Shown here in pieces: positions 16,572 to 23,056 of a DNA stretch of 38,886 nt (position 1 is the stretch's first letter; every line of letters begins with the position of its first letter). The stretch spans positions 1 through 38,886 of the forward strand of contig WFRY01000448.1 of NCBI GenBank assembly GCA_015486315.1, read 5' to 3'. Under the pieces are notes generated by a model. The model did no database searches and was not told where the DNA came from. It saw nothing but the letters and a program-made list of their open reading frames with translations. A program made the position numbers and the translations under genes. The stretch is from Desulfobulbaceae bacterium. GTDB lineage: Bacteria; Desulfobacterota; Desulfobulbia; Desulfobulbales; Desulfobulbaceae.

Positions 16572-17228
16572 CTATACTATCGGCTTCTGGATTTCAACAT
16601 CAAACGAATAGCCAAATGTTTCAAAGTCTTCAGCAAACAGGTCCTGTATGATATGAATGCTTTGGGGAGAAGTATAGTGCTCAACAACCGGCATGTCACT
16701 CAACTCCGGATGTCGGTATGTGTTATGATGCTCCAGGCTTGAGGTGATTTTTAACTGCTTTCGAACTGAATCAAGTGACTGTGGCAGCCTTTCAAAATGT
16801 GCTATCCGGTCGCAAACATTTTCACCATCTATTTTTGTGTAACATACCTGGGGAATATAATGCGATCCTTTCAGTACTTTTTTTGATTGAATCTTCCCGG
16901 GAAGCTGTTCGATAAATTGCGTAAAACTTCCAAATTGCCGTTGATGATAGCCATACAGATAGAAGTAGACTGAAACCATACGCGCAAATGGATTACGAAC
17001 AACTGTAAACTTATAATACCGATAGAACAGTTGATCGCCGACCAATCGCCTGATTGTCTCTGCTGTAGCATGCTGTAAGTATATCTTCTCTGTTGCATCC
17101 CAACCAAACATCTTGTCATGGTCTGCGATTCGGAAATCAAGCTCTTCATCGTGCAACATTCTTTCGACAGAGACACCGGCAGTCTTGCCTATGTGTAAAA
17201 AAATCGTTTCCAGATTATGGAAGATCAT
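16572..17228 (-). CDS. Sulfotransferase family protein
   Basis: 218 aa. The start METHIF-like MIFHNLETIFLHIGKTAGVSVERML contains the 5'-phosphosulfate loop (HIGKTAGVS, cf. HIPKTGGTS), and FTVVRNPFARMVSVYFY is the 3'-phosphate-binding element. This is the pattern of sulfotransferase family 2, which moves sulfate from PAPS, usually to carbohydrates. The protein ends soon after, at the usual length for the bacterial members. It lies among PqqD, HprK-like and NTase genes, so sulfation of the glycan or protein made by this island is a reasonable inference. The 174-bp gap upstream is AT-rich. Confidence 0.8.
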   Translation of the reverse strand: MIFHNLETIFLHIGKTAGVSVERMLHDEELDFRIADHDKMFGWDATEKIYLQHATAETIRRLVGDQLFYRYYKFTVVRNPFARMVSVYFYLYGYHQRQFGSFTQFIEQLPGKIQSKKVLKGSHYIPQVCYTKIDGENVCDRIAHFERLPQSLDSVRKQLKITSSLEHHNTYRHPELSDMPVVEHYTSPQSIHIIQDLFAEDFETFGYSFDVEIQKPIV

Positions 17229-17402
17229 AGCAAATAGGAGAATTATCGTTCTGGATGAACGCTATGCTGCGAAAAAATCAAAATTGAAAATAAACTGTCA
17301 TTTATCAGATGCATAATCCAGCAAGAAAAATTTTCATGTTCTGGAACATGGAAAGGATACAATAACTAAATTTTGTCCCGGAATTGCCCATGCAATCATT
17401 TT

Positions 17403-18386
17403 TTATAGTTCTCCGTAAGCGATATATTCCTTTACGGGATGAAATATACCTGGCTGCAGAAAATTGTAATTCTGCTTGTGGGCAGATATGGTTGCAGCCA
17501 AATTTTCAGGAAAAGTTTTTATTTCAAGTTGAGTTCTTTGAGCAGTCGTAGCAACACGAAATTCAGAGAACACATCTGCAGAACTTGCCTCTTGAGATAA
17601 AACTTCCAGTGCATGATGCGAAAAAAGTATACTCCCCAATGGCGGTACACCCGCAGCAAATGGTTGCTCAAATGGTGCCAGGCGGGAAATTTCAGCAAAC
17701 CATTGCCAGCCGGGATTATCTTTTTGCAGAAAAAAAGTTCTTGCGGCAACATCCGCGTCCCAAATCTCGCTGTAGGCGACAGCGAGCGGCATGGTGCAAT
17801 GACAATCATATTCCGCCAACACATAACGTTTGGCTGACTTTTTCCGATTGAGAAACCAGGTATAGATTATTCCGTCCATGGATCGCCATGGATTTGAAAG
17901 ATCCCATTTACTTTCAAATAATCCAACATCAACTGTTTCAAGAGGACCTTTCAATCTGGCTGAAAGATTATGTCCCAGAGGAATAACCATTGCCTCTGGA
18001 TTAAAAAAAGTCAAAAGGTCCAGGTGGCGACGGGTTACTGCATCTACCTTATGATATGCAAAAAGGATACACAATTCTGCAGGCTCTGCAGCTTCGACCG
18101 AGGAAACCGGTGGAGTTAAGATCAATCCTCCGGCATTGGCAAGTGCGCGAAAACCATCCACCAAACCAATATCGATAGAGTGACCTGCCTCAGGAAAATA
18201 ATCGTGTAAAATATCTGTAATCTCACCTAAATTTCTCGACCCGTCAGCGAGTTGCCATAACAGAACCGCTGTATCGTTAATATATATTGGATGCACATTG
18301 TTGTTGCGCTCAAGATAAAAAGCATCACCATTTCTCCGGATTGAGCAGCGTTCCGCATGTACAGGAATTGTGTTTTTATGAATCAC
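17403..18386 (-). CDS. PqqD-domain protein fused to an unknown glycosyltransferase-like domain
   Basis: 327 aa. Residues ~10-95 are a PqqD/RRE-like domain: NVHPIYINDTAVLLWQLADG, LGEITDILHDYFPEA and a C-terminal helix VDGFRALANAGGLI, the peptide-binding winged-helix seen with RiPP and HPr-rel systems. The remaining ~220 residues are unfamiliar; IIYTWFLNRKKSAKRYVLAEYDCHC resembles the donor-binding E-Y-D-x-x-C region of some GT-like proteins, but I cannot name the family. If right, it would bind a substrate by the RRE and glycosylate it. It is 62 nt downstream of the HprK-like gene on the same strand. Confidence 0.6.
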   Translation of the reverse strand: MIHKNTIPVHAERCSIRRNGDAFYLERNNNVHPIYINDTAVLLWQLADGSRNLGEITDILHDYFPEAGHSIDIGLVDGFRALANAGGLILTPPVSSVEAAEPAELCILFAYHKVDAVTRRHLDLLTFFNPEAMVIPLGHNLSARLKGPLETVDVGLFESKWDLSNPWRSMDGIIYTWFLNRKKSAKRYVLAEYDCHCTMPLAVAYSEIWDADVAARTFFLQKDNPGWQWFAEISRLAPFEQPFAAGVPPLGSILFSHHALEVLSQEASSADVFSEFRVATTAQRTQLEIKTFPENLAATISAHKQNYNFLQPGIFHPVKEYIAYGEL

Positions 18387-18448
18387 GGGCTTTTGAATTT
18401 TGTATTAAAGATGTGGCAAACAGGAAAATATCCAGTGAGCAGTTGCAA

Positions 18449-19321
18449 TTATACTTCTTCTTTTTCTGTGATTTTCCCCATGATTTCAGAAAAAAATTCA
18501 GGGAAAATTGATTCTAAAGTTTTCAAGCTGCCATATCTTACTTGATAGACAGGGGTTTTCCTGCTCAGTTCCGCCAACCAGCTGATTCCATGGCCCCTGA
18601 AATTTCTGGCGTTGACGTAACATTCCATAAGCCTGGAGCAAGCTATACCGCTTGTCAATCTTGTTATTTCCAGACGTGCACCGGCTATAAACTGAGGAAA
18701 CAGGATAAGCGACAGGGGAGGAGAAGCAGTTAAAAAATTCTCATTTAACAGACGATGAGGCAACATAAAGCCATCAGTACCGGTCAAAACTTTTTTTTGA
18801 TCAAAACTCAGTAAAGAAGAAAGAATTGCGGCTGAACCGGTCTTGATTGAGATCGGTCGGGTTAGAGGCTGTATATGAGTATCTTCTTCTGCAATGACCA
18901 CCAGTTCATCTGTCAGATAATTACACCCCATAGCTGTAAGCCAGGCGACCAGCGTACTTTTCCCGCAGCTACTTTTTCCGGGCAGGAGGACACCATTTCC
19001 ATGATAAGCAATCGCTGCCGCATGGATGGCATGACCGGCAGTGTTGTCTGCTATGCTTTGGAAAATGATTTCGTTGATCAGCGTATACGCCAAAGCGTAG
19101 CTGCAATCTCCAAAATAGAGCTTTTTTTCTCCCTGCCAGAGCGACATCATCGGTTTGTTGCCAACAATCACGACATCATACACAGCACGTACGGGAGTGT
19201 CTGTTGTTGTCGGCAGATCAGAACATACAAAATCGACCAGTAAAGCTGCTTCAGGTCCATTGCAGTTAATTGTGACAAATTGGTCACAAAAGCCGATGGT
19301 ACGACTCTCTTGTTCATTCAT
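18449..19321 (-). CDS. HprK-related kinase
   Basis: 290 aa. HPr kinase-like core without the N-terminal regulatory domain: His100 in HAIHAAAI, Walker A GKSSCGKS (115-122), YLTDELVVI with acidic residues, and the C-terminal VNARNFRGHGISW. Members of the HprK-related kinase A/B families occur beside PqqD proteins ('HPr-rel-A' system) and are thought to phosphorylate something other than HPr; related kinases phosphorylate RiPP peptides. It overlaps the upstream PqqD gene by 8 nt, so the two are co-translated. It is paralogous to the N-terminal half of the fusion at 13498-15312. Confidence 0.8.
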   Translation of the reverse strand: MNEQESRTIGFCDQFVTINCNGPEAALLVDFVCSDLPTTTDTPVRAVYDVVIVGNKPMMSLWQGEKKLYFGDCSYALAYTLINEIIFQSIADNTAGHAIHAAAIAYHGNGVLLPGKSSCGKSTLVAWLTAMGCNYLTDELVVIAEEDTHIQPLTRPISIKTGSAAILSSLLSFDQKKVLTGTDGFMLPHRLLNENFLTASPPLSLILFPQFIAGARLEITRLTSGIACSRLMECYVNARNFRGHGISWLAELSRKTPVYQVRYGSLKTLESIFPEFFSEIMGKITEKEEV

Positions 19322-19592
19322 CAGCAGGGATCAAAGCTCCATTTTCAACCAGAGACTCCAGAGCAGCAATAACATCCTCCCGGATAGTGTCCCTCTGCTC
19401 AGGATATGCCTCTTTAAGAAGGGTGATGATTTCATCGACAGAATGTCCTTTTCCGCACATTTCCCAAACCAGGTAGGCTGTCTCATTGAGATATATTCCT
19501 TTGCTGTTGGAAACGGCGTATAACAAAATTTCATTGTCAAAGGTTTCAACCTTAAATTTAGAGTTCAATGTAAACTTTTGTGAATCGTCCAT
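19314..19592 (-). CDS. PqqD family protein
   Basis: 92 aa, a stand-alone PqqD/RRE-type domain. NSKGIYLNETAYLVWEMCGKGHSVDEIITLLKEAYPEQ and the ending VIAALESLVENGALIPAD are typical. Such proteins bind a leader peptide or substrate and deliver it to modifying enzymes. It is the first gene of the minus-strand set; ATG at 19592 with a weak AGGTC upstream. It overlaps the HprK-like gene by 8 nt, which supports a functional pair. Confidence 0.85.
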   Translation of the reverse strand: MDDSQKFTLNSKFKVETFDNEILLYAVSNSKGIYLNETAYLVWEMCGKGHSVDEIITLLKEAYPEQRDTIREDVIAALESLVENGALIPADE

Positions 19593-19678
19593 GATTTCAG
19601 ACCTATAAAAAGATGTAAAAGAGACAGCTGAATAAATGTAAACGCTTCATTAAGGTAACGTGAAGAAGATAGTTGTTC

Positions 19679-19887
19679 CAACGAACCACTTGCAGCCGAC
19701 AATCATTTTACCGCCACCCTGCAAAGCAGCAACCGTACAGGGACATTTTATCGACAACAACACCATACTCATTTCAAAATACCATGTCCACAGTCCCATG
19801 CGCGATATCTACTCGAAGATCGGCATCAGCATGCTGACGGCAAGCTGGCTGCTTGCACTCTTCGACAAACGTATTAGAATAGTTTAA
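19679..19887 (+). pseudogene. Truncated duplicate of the 3' end of the membrane hydrolase gene (copy B)
   Basis: This stretch repeats 12313-12378 fused directly to 12498-12647. The 128-bp deletion is not a multiple of three, so only the last ~50 residues (HFIDNNTILISKY to DKRIRIV) remain in the parental frame; the ORF at 19660 is an artefact of the frameshift. It marks the right border of the 12.65-19.68 kb island as a direct repeat. The 392-bp gap 19593-19984 otherwise holds a GTAAACGCTTCATTAA motif (19640) and probably the promoter of the PqqD operon; nothing else is seen. Confidence 0.88.
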
Positions 19888-19984
19888 TAATATTTTTAAC
19901 TTCGAGCGACAAAACGGCGCATCATAGTAATGGTGTTATTCATACTCTTCAGCCTCAACTGCTCATTGACCCCGGGGATACACT

Positions 19985-20605
19985 ATGACATTATATATTC
20001 GATGTACACTTCTACTCCTTGCCCTCTGTACCCTCGCCACGAGCTATTCTCCGGTACAGGCAGCAACAAATGCACCGGTTACCATTACTCTGCCGGCTGC
20101 AGCACTGCACCAGACCATCCTCGATATGCTTCCCCTGCCCCTTGAGCAGAACGGCAAAACTTTTCAGGGCACCATTACCGTTGATTCCATCAGCAAACTT
20201 ACAATCAACAACGACCTGATCTCCGTCCAGGGCCAGGTATCGGGCAGGGATATGCAGCTGACGACCAACATCGGCGGACAGGATATTAAACTCAAATTAG
20301 GCAAACTCTCCCTGCCTGTAACCTGTGATATCTCCCTGCGCTTTGATCCTGCCCGAAAGACACTTTTCCTGACCCCGAGATTTCAAGAGCCGACCCATGG
20401 TACGAGCAACTCCGCCAAAACCTTGCTGCCCCTGCTCAACAGTCTGGGCAACAGAGAATACCCGATAAAACTGGACAAAATAAGTCCGTTCAATGCCAAA
20501 ATCGGCTCTAAAACAATCTCTTTCAAAATGGTGCCGCTGGACGTCAGGGCCGGCAGGGATGAAATGATCCTCAAACTGGAACCGATTGCCGGTAAAAGCC
20601 ATTGA
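19985..20605 (+). CDS. Exported protein of unknown function (DUF1439/YceB-like topology)
   Basis: 206 aa with a signal peptide (MTLYIRCTLLLLALCTLATSYSPVQA|AT). The mature part is beta-rich with amphipathic strands: PVTITLPAAALHQTILDMLPL, a long antiparallel section, then LLPLLNSLGNREYPIKLD and KTISFKMVPLDVRAG. The opening helix after a short strand and the length recall YceB-like (DUF1439) lipid-binding-type periplasmic proteins, but there is no lipobox and I would not assign a function. GGGG lies about 8 nt before the ATG. It may be the original downstream neighbour of the hydrolase gene at 11765 before the island arrived. Confidence 0.6.
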   Translation: MTLYIRCTLLLLALCTLATSYSPVQAATNAPVTITLPAAALHQTILDMLPLPLEQNGKTFQGTITVDSISKLTINNDLISVQGQVSGRDMQLTTNIGGQDIKLKLGKLSLPVTCDISLRFDPARKTLFLTPRFQEPTHGTSNSAKTLLPLLNSLGNREYPIKLDKISPFNAKIGSKTISFKMVPLDVRAGRDEMILKLEPIAGKSH

Positions 20606-20683
20606 TTACCACAGATAAGATGGTATCATGGAACGACGGAAGACAAAAAATCCAATCAGCAATATAAGCAAGCGGAGAACAAC

Positions 20684-21025
20684 ATGTCCGATAACTGTCT
20701 TTTCTGTAAAATCAGCAAAGGTGAAATTCCATCTGATAAACTCTATGAAGATGATGAAATTTTTGTTTTCCGGGATATTGCCCCCCAGGCACCTGTCCAC
20801 TTTCTTGTCATCCCCAAAAAACATATCAGCGGACCATCAGCCCTGGCACCCCAAGATGAGCAGTTAATAGGCAGGATGATGCGGGTCGGCAACGAGGTGG
20901 CAAAGAGAGAAGGGGTTGAACAGTATCGAGTGGTCTTCAATAATGGTGAGCAGGCCGGACAGACGGTTTTCCACATCCATATGCACATTTTCGGCGGACG
21001 GAGCATGACCTGGCCCCCGGGTTGA
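20684..21025 (+). CDS. hinT: HIT-family purine nucleotide phosphoramidase (HinT-like)
   Basis: 113 aa, complete. MSDNCLFCKISKGEIPSDKLYEDD.IFVFRDIAPQAPVHFLVIPKKH is the standard HINT N-terminus, and QTVFHIHMHIFGGR holds the catalytic HxHxHxx triad. Family reaction: hydrolysis of adenosine 5'-monophosphoramidates and aminoacyl-AMP. GCGGAG lies before the ATG. The next small gene follows after 36 nt, probably in the same transcript. Confidence 0.95.
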   Translation: MSDNCLFCKISKGEIPSDKLYEDDEIFVFRDIAPQAPVHFLVIPKKHISGPSALAPQDEQLIGRMMRVGNEVAKREGVEQYRVVFNNGEQAGQTVFHIHMHIFGGRSMTWPPG

Positions 21026-21061
21026 GCCCGTTGTCCTTTATCCACAACACAGGAGAAAATC

Positions 21062-21313
21062 ATGGCTATCCAACTGAAAGTAAGAGATAAAAAAACCGCC
21101 AAAGAATTTGAAAAACAGGGAAAGAAGATTCTCAGTCTGGCTAAAAAACAGGGATTGATTGCCATAAACAACCGGGCCAGGATGTTTATTGACGGTCACC
21201 CCAACCGTCGCTGGTGGTTTGCCGACAAGAAAAACAACCTCCTCATCTCGGTAGAATTCGGTCTCTGTGATGATGAGGCGATAACAATGCTGCTGCAGAA
21301 CGTCAAAAAATAG
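21062..21313 (+). CDS. Small protein of unknown function
   Basis: 83 aa; AGGAGA 5 nt before the ATG supports it as a real gene. Basic N-terminal half (VRDKKTAKEFEKQGKKILSLAKKQG), then RARMFIDGHPNRRWWFADKKNN and a hydrophobic ending. No signal peptide or membrane helix. I do not recognise the family. It sits 36 nt downstream of the HIT gene. Confidence 0.65.
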   Translation: MAIQLKVRDKKTAKEFEKQGKKILSLAKKQGLIAINNRARMFIDGHPNRRWWFADKKNNLLISVEFGLCDDEAITMLLQNVKK

Positions 21314-21337
21314 TTCTTTACCATTCCATGATGGCAG

Positions 21338-21389
21338 GCGCTTCATTAACTCCACTCTTGACTTGATAACGCCTCGGGATGGAGGCGTT
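21338..21389. repeat. Second copy of the GCGCTTCATTAAC intergenic repeat
   Basis: About 43 of 52 bases match 10191-10242, including CACTCTTGAC.TGATAAC and the AGGCGTT end. Here GCCTCGGGATGGAGGC makes a small local hairpin. It begins 24 nt after the small gene at 21062-21313, at the start of a 545-bp repeat-rich spacer. Confidence 0.55.
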
Positions 21390-21432
21390 TAAGGAACAAC
21401 CGGATTGCAGGTCCGCATAAACTACTTTAGCT

Positions 21433-21553
21433 GGTTCAATCTTGTCGATTGAACCGTGGGGTTATAACAAATCAGCTAGGATCGGCGAACTACTCGGCAT
21501 ACGACAGCTTTGTCAGAAACAAGAGGACCAGGCTACAAGCCTGCTCCAGCAAG
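21433..21553. repeat. ~120-bp double-hairpin repeat, copy 1
   Basis: Unit structure: hairpin GGTTCAATC-TTGTC-GATTGAACC, then a conserved spacer (GGGGTTATAACAAATCA...CTAGGATCGGCGAACT...TTGTCAGAAACAA), then hairpin GGACCAGGC-TACAA-GCCTGCTCC with one mismatch. The same unit recurs at 21660-21780. No convincing coding frame; shadow ORFs run through it. It may be a REP-type or non-autonomous mobile element. Confidence 0.75.
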
Positions 21554-21574
21554 AGAAGGGTCTCGTCTTTGAAT

Positions 21575-21602
21575 CCGTCATCCCCGCGAAGGCGGGGATC
21601 CA
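21575..21602 (+). repeat. REP-like palindrome between the two double-hairpin repeats
   Basis: CCGTCATCCCCGCGAAGGCGGGGATCCA has a perfect CCCCGC/GCGGGG stem with an AAG-type loop. It is the widespread proteobacterial intergenic palindrome type and shares its outer bases with 7484-7521. Confidence 0.75.
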
Positions 21603-21659
21603 TTACACTGAAAAACAACTGGATTTCAGCTGGATAGTAGTCAAATCCTGCCTTTAACC

Positions 21660-21780
21660 GGTTCAATCTTGTAGATTGAACCTTGGGGTTATAACAAATC
21701 AACTAGGATCGGCGAACTGCTCCGGATAGGACAGCGTTGTCAGAAACAAAAGGAGCAGGCTACAAGCCTGCTCCAACAAA
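21660..21780. repeat. ~120-bp double-hairpin repeat, copy 2
   Basis: Same unit as at 21433-21553 with about ten differences. Compensatory or neutral changes keep both stems: GGTTCAATC-TTGTA-GATTGAACC and the perfect GGAGCAGGC-TACAA-GCCTGCTCC. The second hairpin is followed by AACAAAA, and the UspA terminator comes 12 nt later. Confidence 0.75.
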
Positions 21781-21791
21781 AATCAGCAAAA

Positions 21792-21827
21792 AAAATGGCT
21801 GGGCACGCTCTGGTGCCCAGCCATTTT
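21792..21827 (-). terminator. Intrinsic terminator of the universal stress protein gene
   Basis: On the minus strand AAAATGGCTGGGCAC-CAGAGC-GTGCCCAGCCATTTT is a 15-bp stem followed by a T8 run, 31 nt past the stop of the UspA gene. Confidence 0.9.
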
Positions 21828-21858
21828 AATTCTGGATGACTGCGTTTGCAGTTACTGG

Positions 21859-22722
21859 TTATGACGTTTTCTCGACAACCAGTACTGCACAGTGGGCACG
21901 GCCGATGACCTTTTCGGTCACATGGCCCATGAGCAGTTTACTCAGCCCCTTGCCCCGGCCTCCTATTATAATCAGATCAACATTTTTTTCCTGGGCAATG
22001 GTGGTGATAACCTCTGTAGGCCGGCCGACAAGTCCCATGGCAACACATTCGACATCGCCGATTTTCCCTTTCATCCGGGCGCAGGCATCATCTGCACGCT
22101 GTTTAGCTATATCAAGATCCGCCTCCCTGGGAGAAACAGAGATCACATAAATCTCTTTCAGCATGGTACAGTTTTCTCCCATGCTGATGGCTTCATCAAC
22201 AGCCAGCCGGCTGGACTCAGAGCCATCTGTTGCAAGGAGAATCTTTTCACCAAACACGGTGGCATCCTTGGGCACGACCTGAACCCGGGGAAAGCCATGA
22301 CCGATAATCTTGGAAGTCATGCTTCCAACCAGCAGTTTCAACAATCCCTTTCGACCATGCCGACCCATGATAATAACATCAGCCTTGTGCTTGTTCGCCA
22401 GCTCAACAAGGGTTTTATCGGGTTGGTATGACTCCTCAACAACGACCTCACACTCAATATCGTGATCAGCGGCTATTTTTTGGATACGTTCTATATACTC
22501 CTGGCTCTCGGTCCGGATGGTCGCAGCCGTGGCATAAGCACCGGTGGCCTGAGAGGCTATTTCCGTATCAATGCCGATGACATTCAGGACAACAAGAGCT
22601 GCTCCACATGCCTGGGCGAAAAAAATCGCCTCCTGCACGGCACCATCCGTATAACCGGAGCCATCGGTTGCAAGAGCTATGGTTTTAATCTTACCCATCG
22701 GGTGCGTACTATTTTCAGTCAT
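21859..22722 (-). CDS. Universal stress protein, two tandem UspA domains
   Basis: I chose the ATG at 22722 (287 aa): AAGGAGAT lies 3-10 nt before it, and the track start at 22767 has no such site. Two UspA domains: residues ~8-150, with IALATDGSGYTDGAV and GRHGRKGLLKLLVGSMTSKIIGHG, and ~150-287 with ILLATDGSESSRLAVDEA and IIGGRGKGLSKLLMGHVTEKVIG. The G-x-x-G-x(9)-G-S/H-T ATP-binding pattern is present in each. Cytoplasmic, soluble. It stands alone with its own terminator; what signal it answers to is not shown by sequence. Confidence 0.92.
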   Translation of the reverse strand: MTENSTHPMGKIKTIALATDGSGYTDGAVQEAIFFAQACGAALVVLNVIGIDTEIASQATGAYATAATIRTESQEYIERIQKIAADHDIECEVVVEESYQPDKTLVELANKHKADVIIMGRHGRKGLLKLLVGSMTSKIIGHGFPRVQVVPKDATVFGEKILLATDGSESSRLAVDEAISMGENCTMLKEIYVISVSPREADLDIAKQRADDACARMKGKIGDVECVAMGLVGRPTEVITTIAQEKNVDLIIIGGRGKGLSKLLMGHVTEKVIGRAHCAVLVVEKTS

Positions 22723-22851
22723 ATTATCTCCTTGTCGGTTACATGGCGCAGCAATAAACAATAACAAAAAATCCGTCTGCGCCTATAGCTTCCGGAGGCT
22801 GCCCTCATCACTGCTCAACCTTTCAGACAACCTCCGAATTCATCATTTATC

Positions 22852-23038
22852 GTAACTATTCAGGAGCACCTTACGGAGTCTGCGCTTACCTCTTCGCCCA
22901 TTTAAGCCTGCTCGAGTAGCACAAGTACGCTTCACAGTCTTAAATGAACAGGTAAGCGTAGACTCCGAATCTAAGGCCCTCCTGAACAGTTACAGGACGG
23001 TGGTTTTGCAAATTTTCTGCACCCACCTGAATAGTTAC
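22852..23038. mobile_element. MITE with 13-bp perfect terminal inverted repeats and 8-bp target duplication
   Basis: The element begins GTAACTATTCAGG and ends CCTGAATAGTTAC, exact inverted repeats. It is flanked on both sides by CATTTATC (22844-22851 and 23039-23046). Internally a second near-palindrome runs from 22852 to 22993 (GGAGTCTGCGCTTACC versus GGTAAGCGTAGACTCC; CTCCTGAACAGTTAC). At 187 bp it codes for nothing. GTAA ends and 8-bp duplications are features of IS66-family insertion sequences, so a helper of that family is likely (inference). It lies between the SulP gene end and the UspA gene start. Confidence 0.88.
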
Positions 23039-23056
23039 CATTTATCTTTATGATGC

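Noticed and set aside
12814-19592. Lasso-peptide or other classical RiPP cluster
   Set aside because: PqqD, HprK-like kinase and sulfotransferase genes occur in such clusters, but there is no B-type protease, no asparagine-synthetase-like cyclase, no radical SAM enzyme and no short precursor with a typical leader.
19660-19887. 75-aa gene in the ORF track
   Set aside because: It is the frameshifted remnant of the duplicated 3' end of the gene at 11765-12649.
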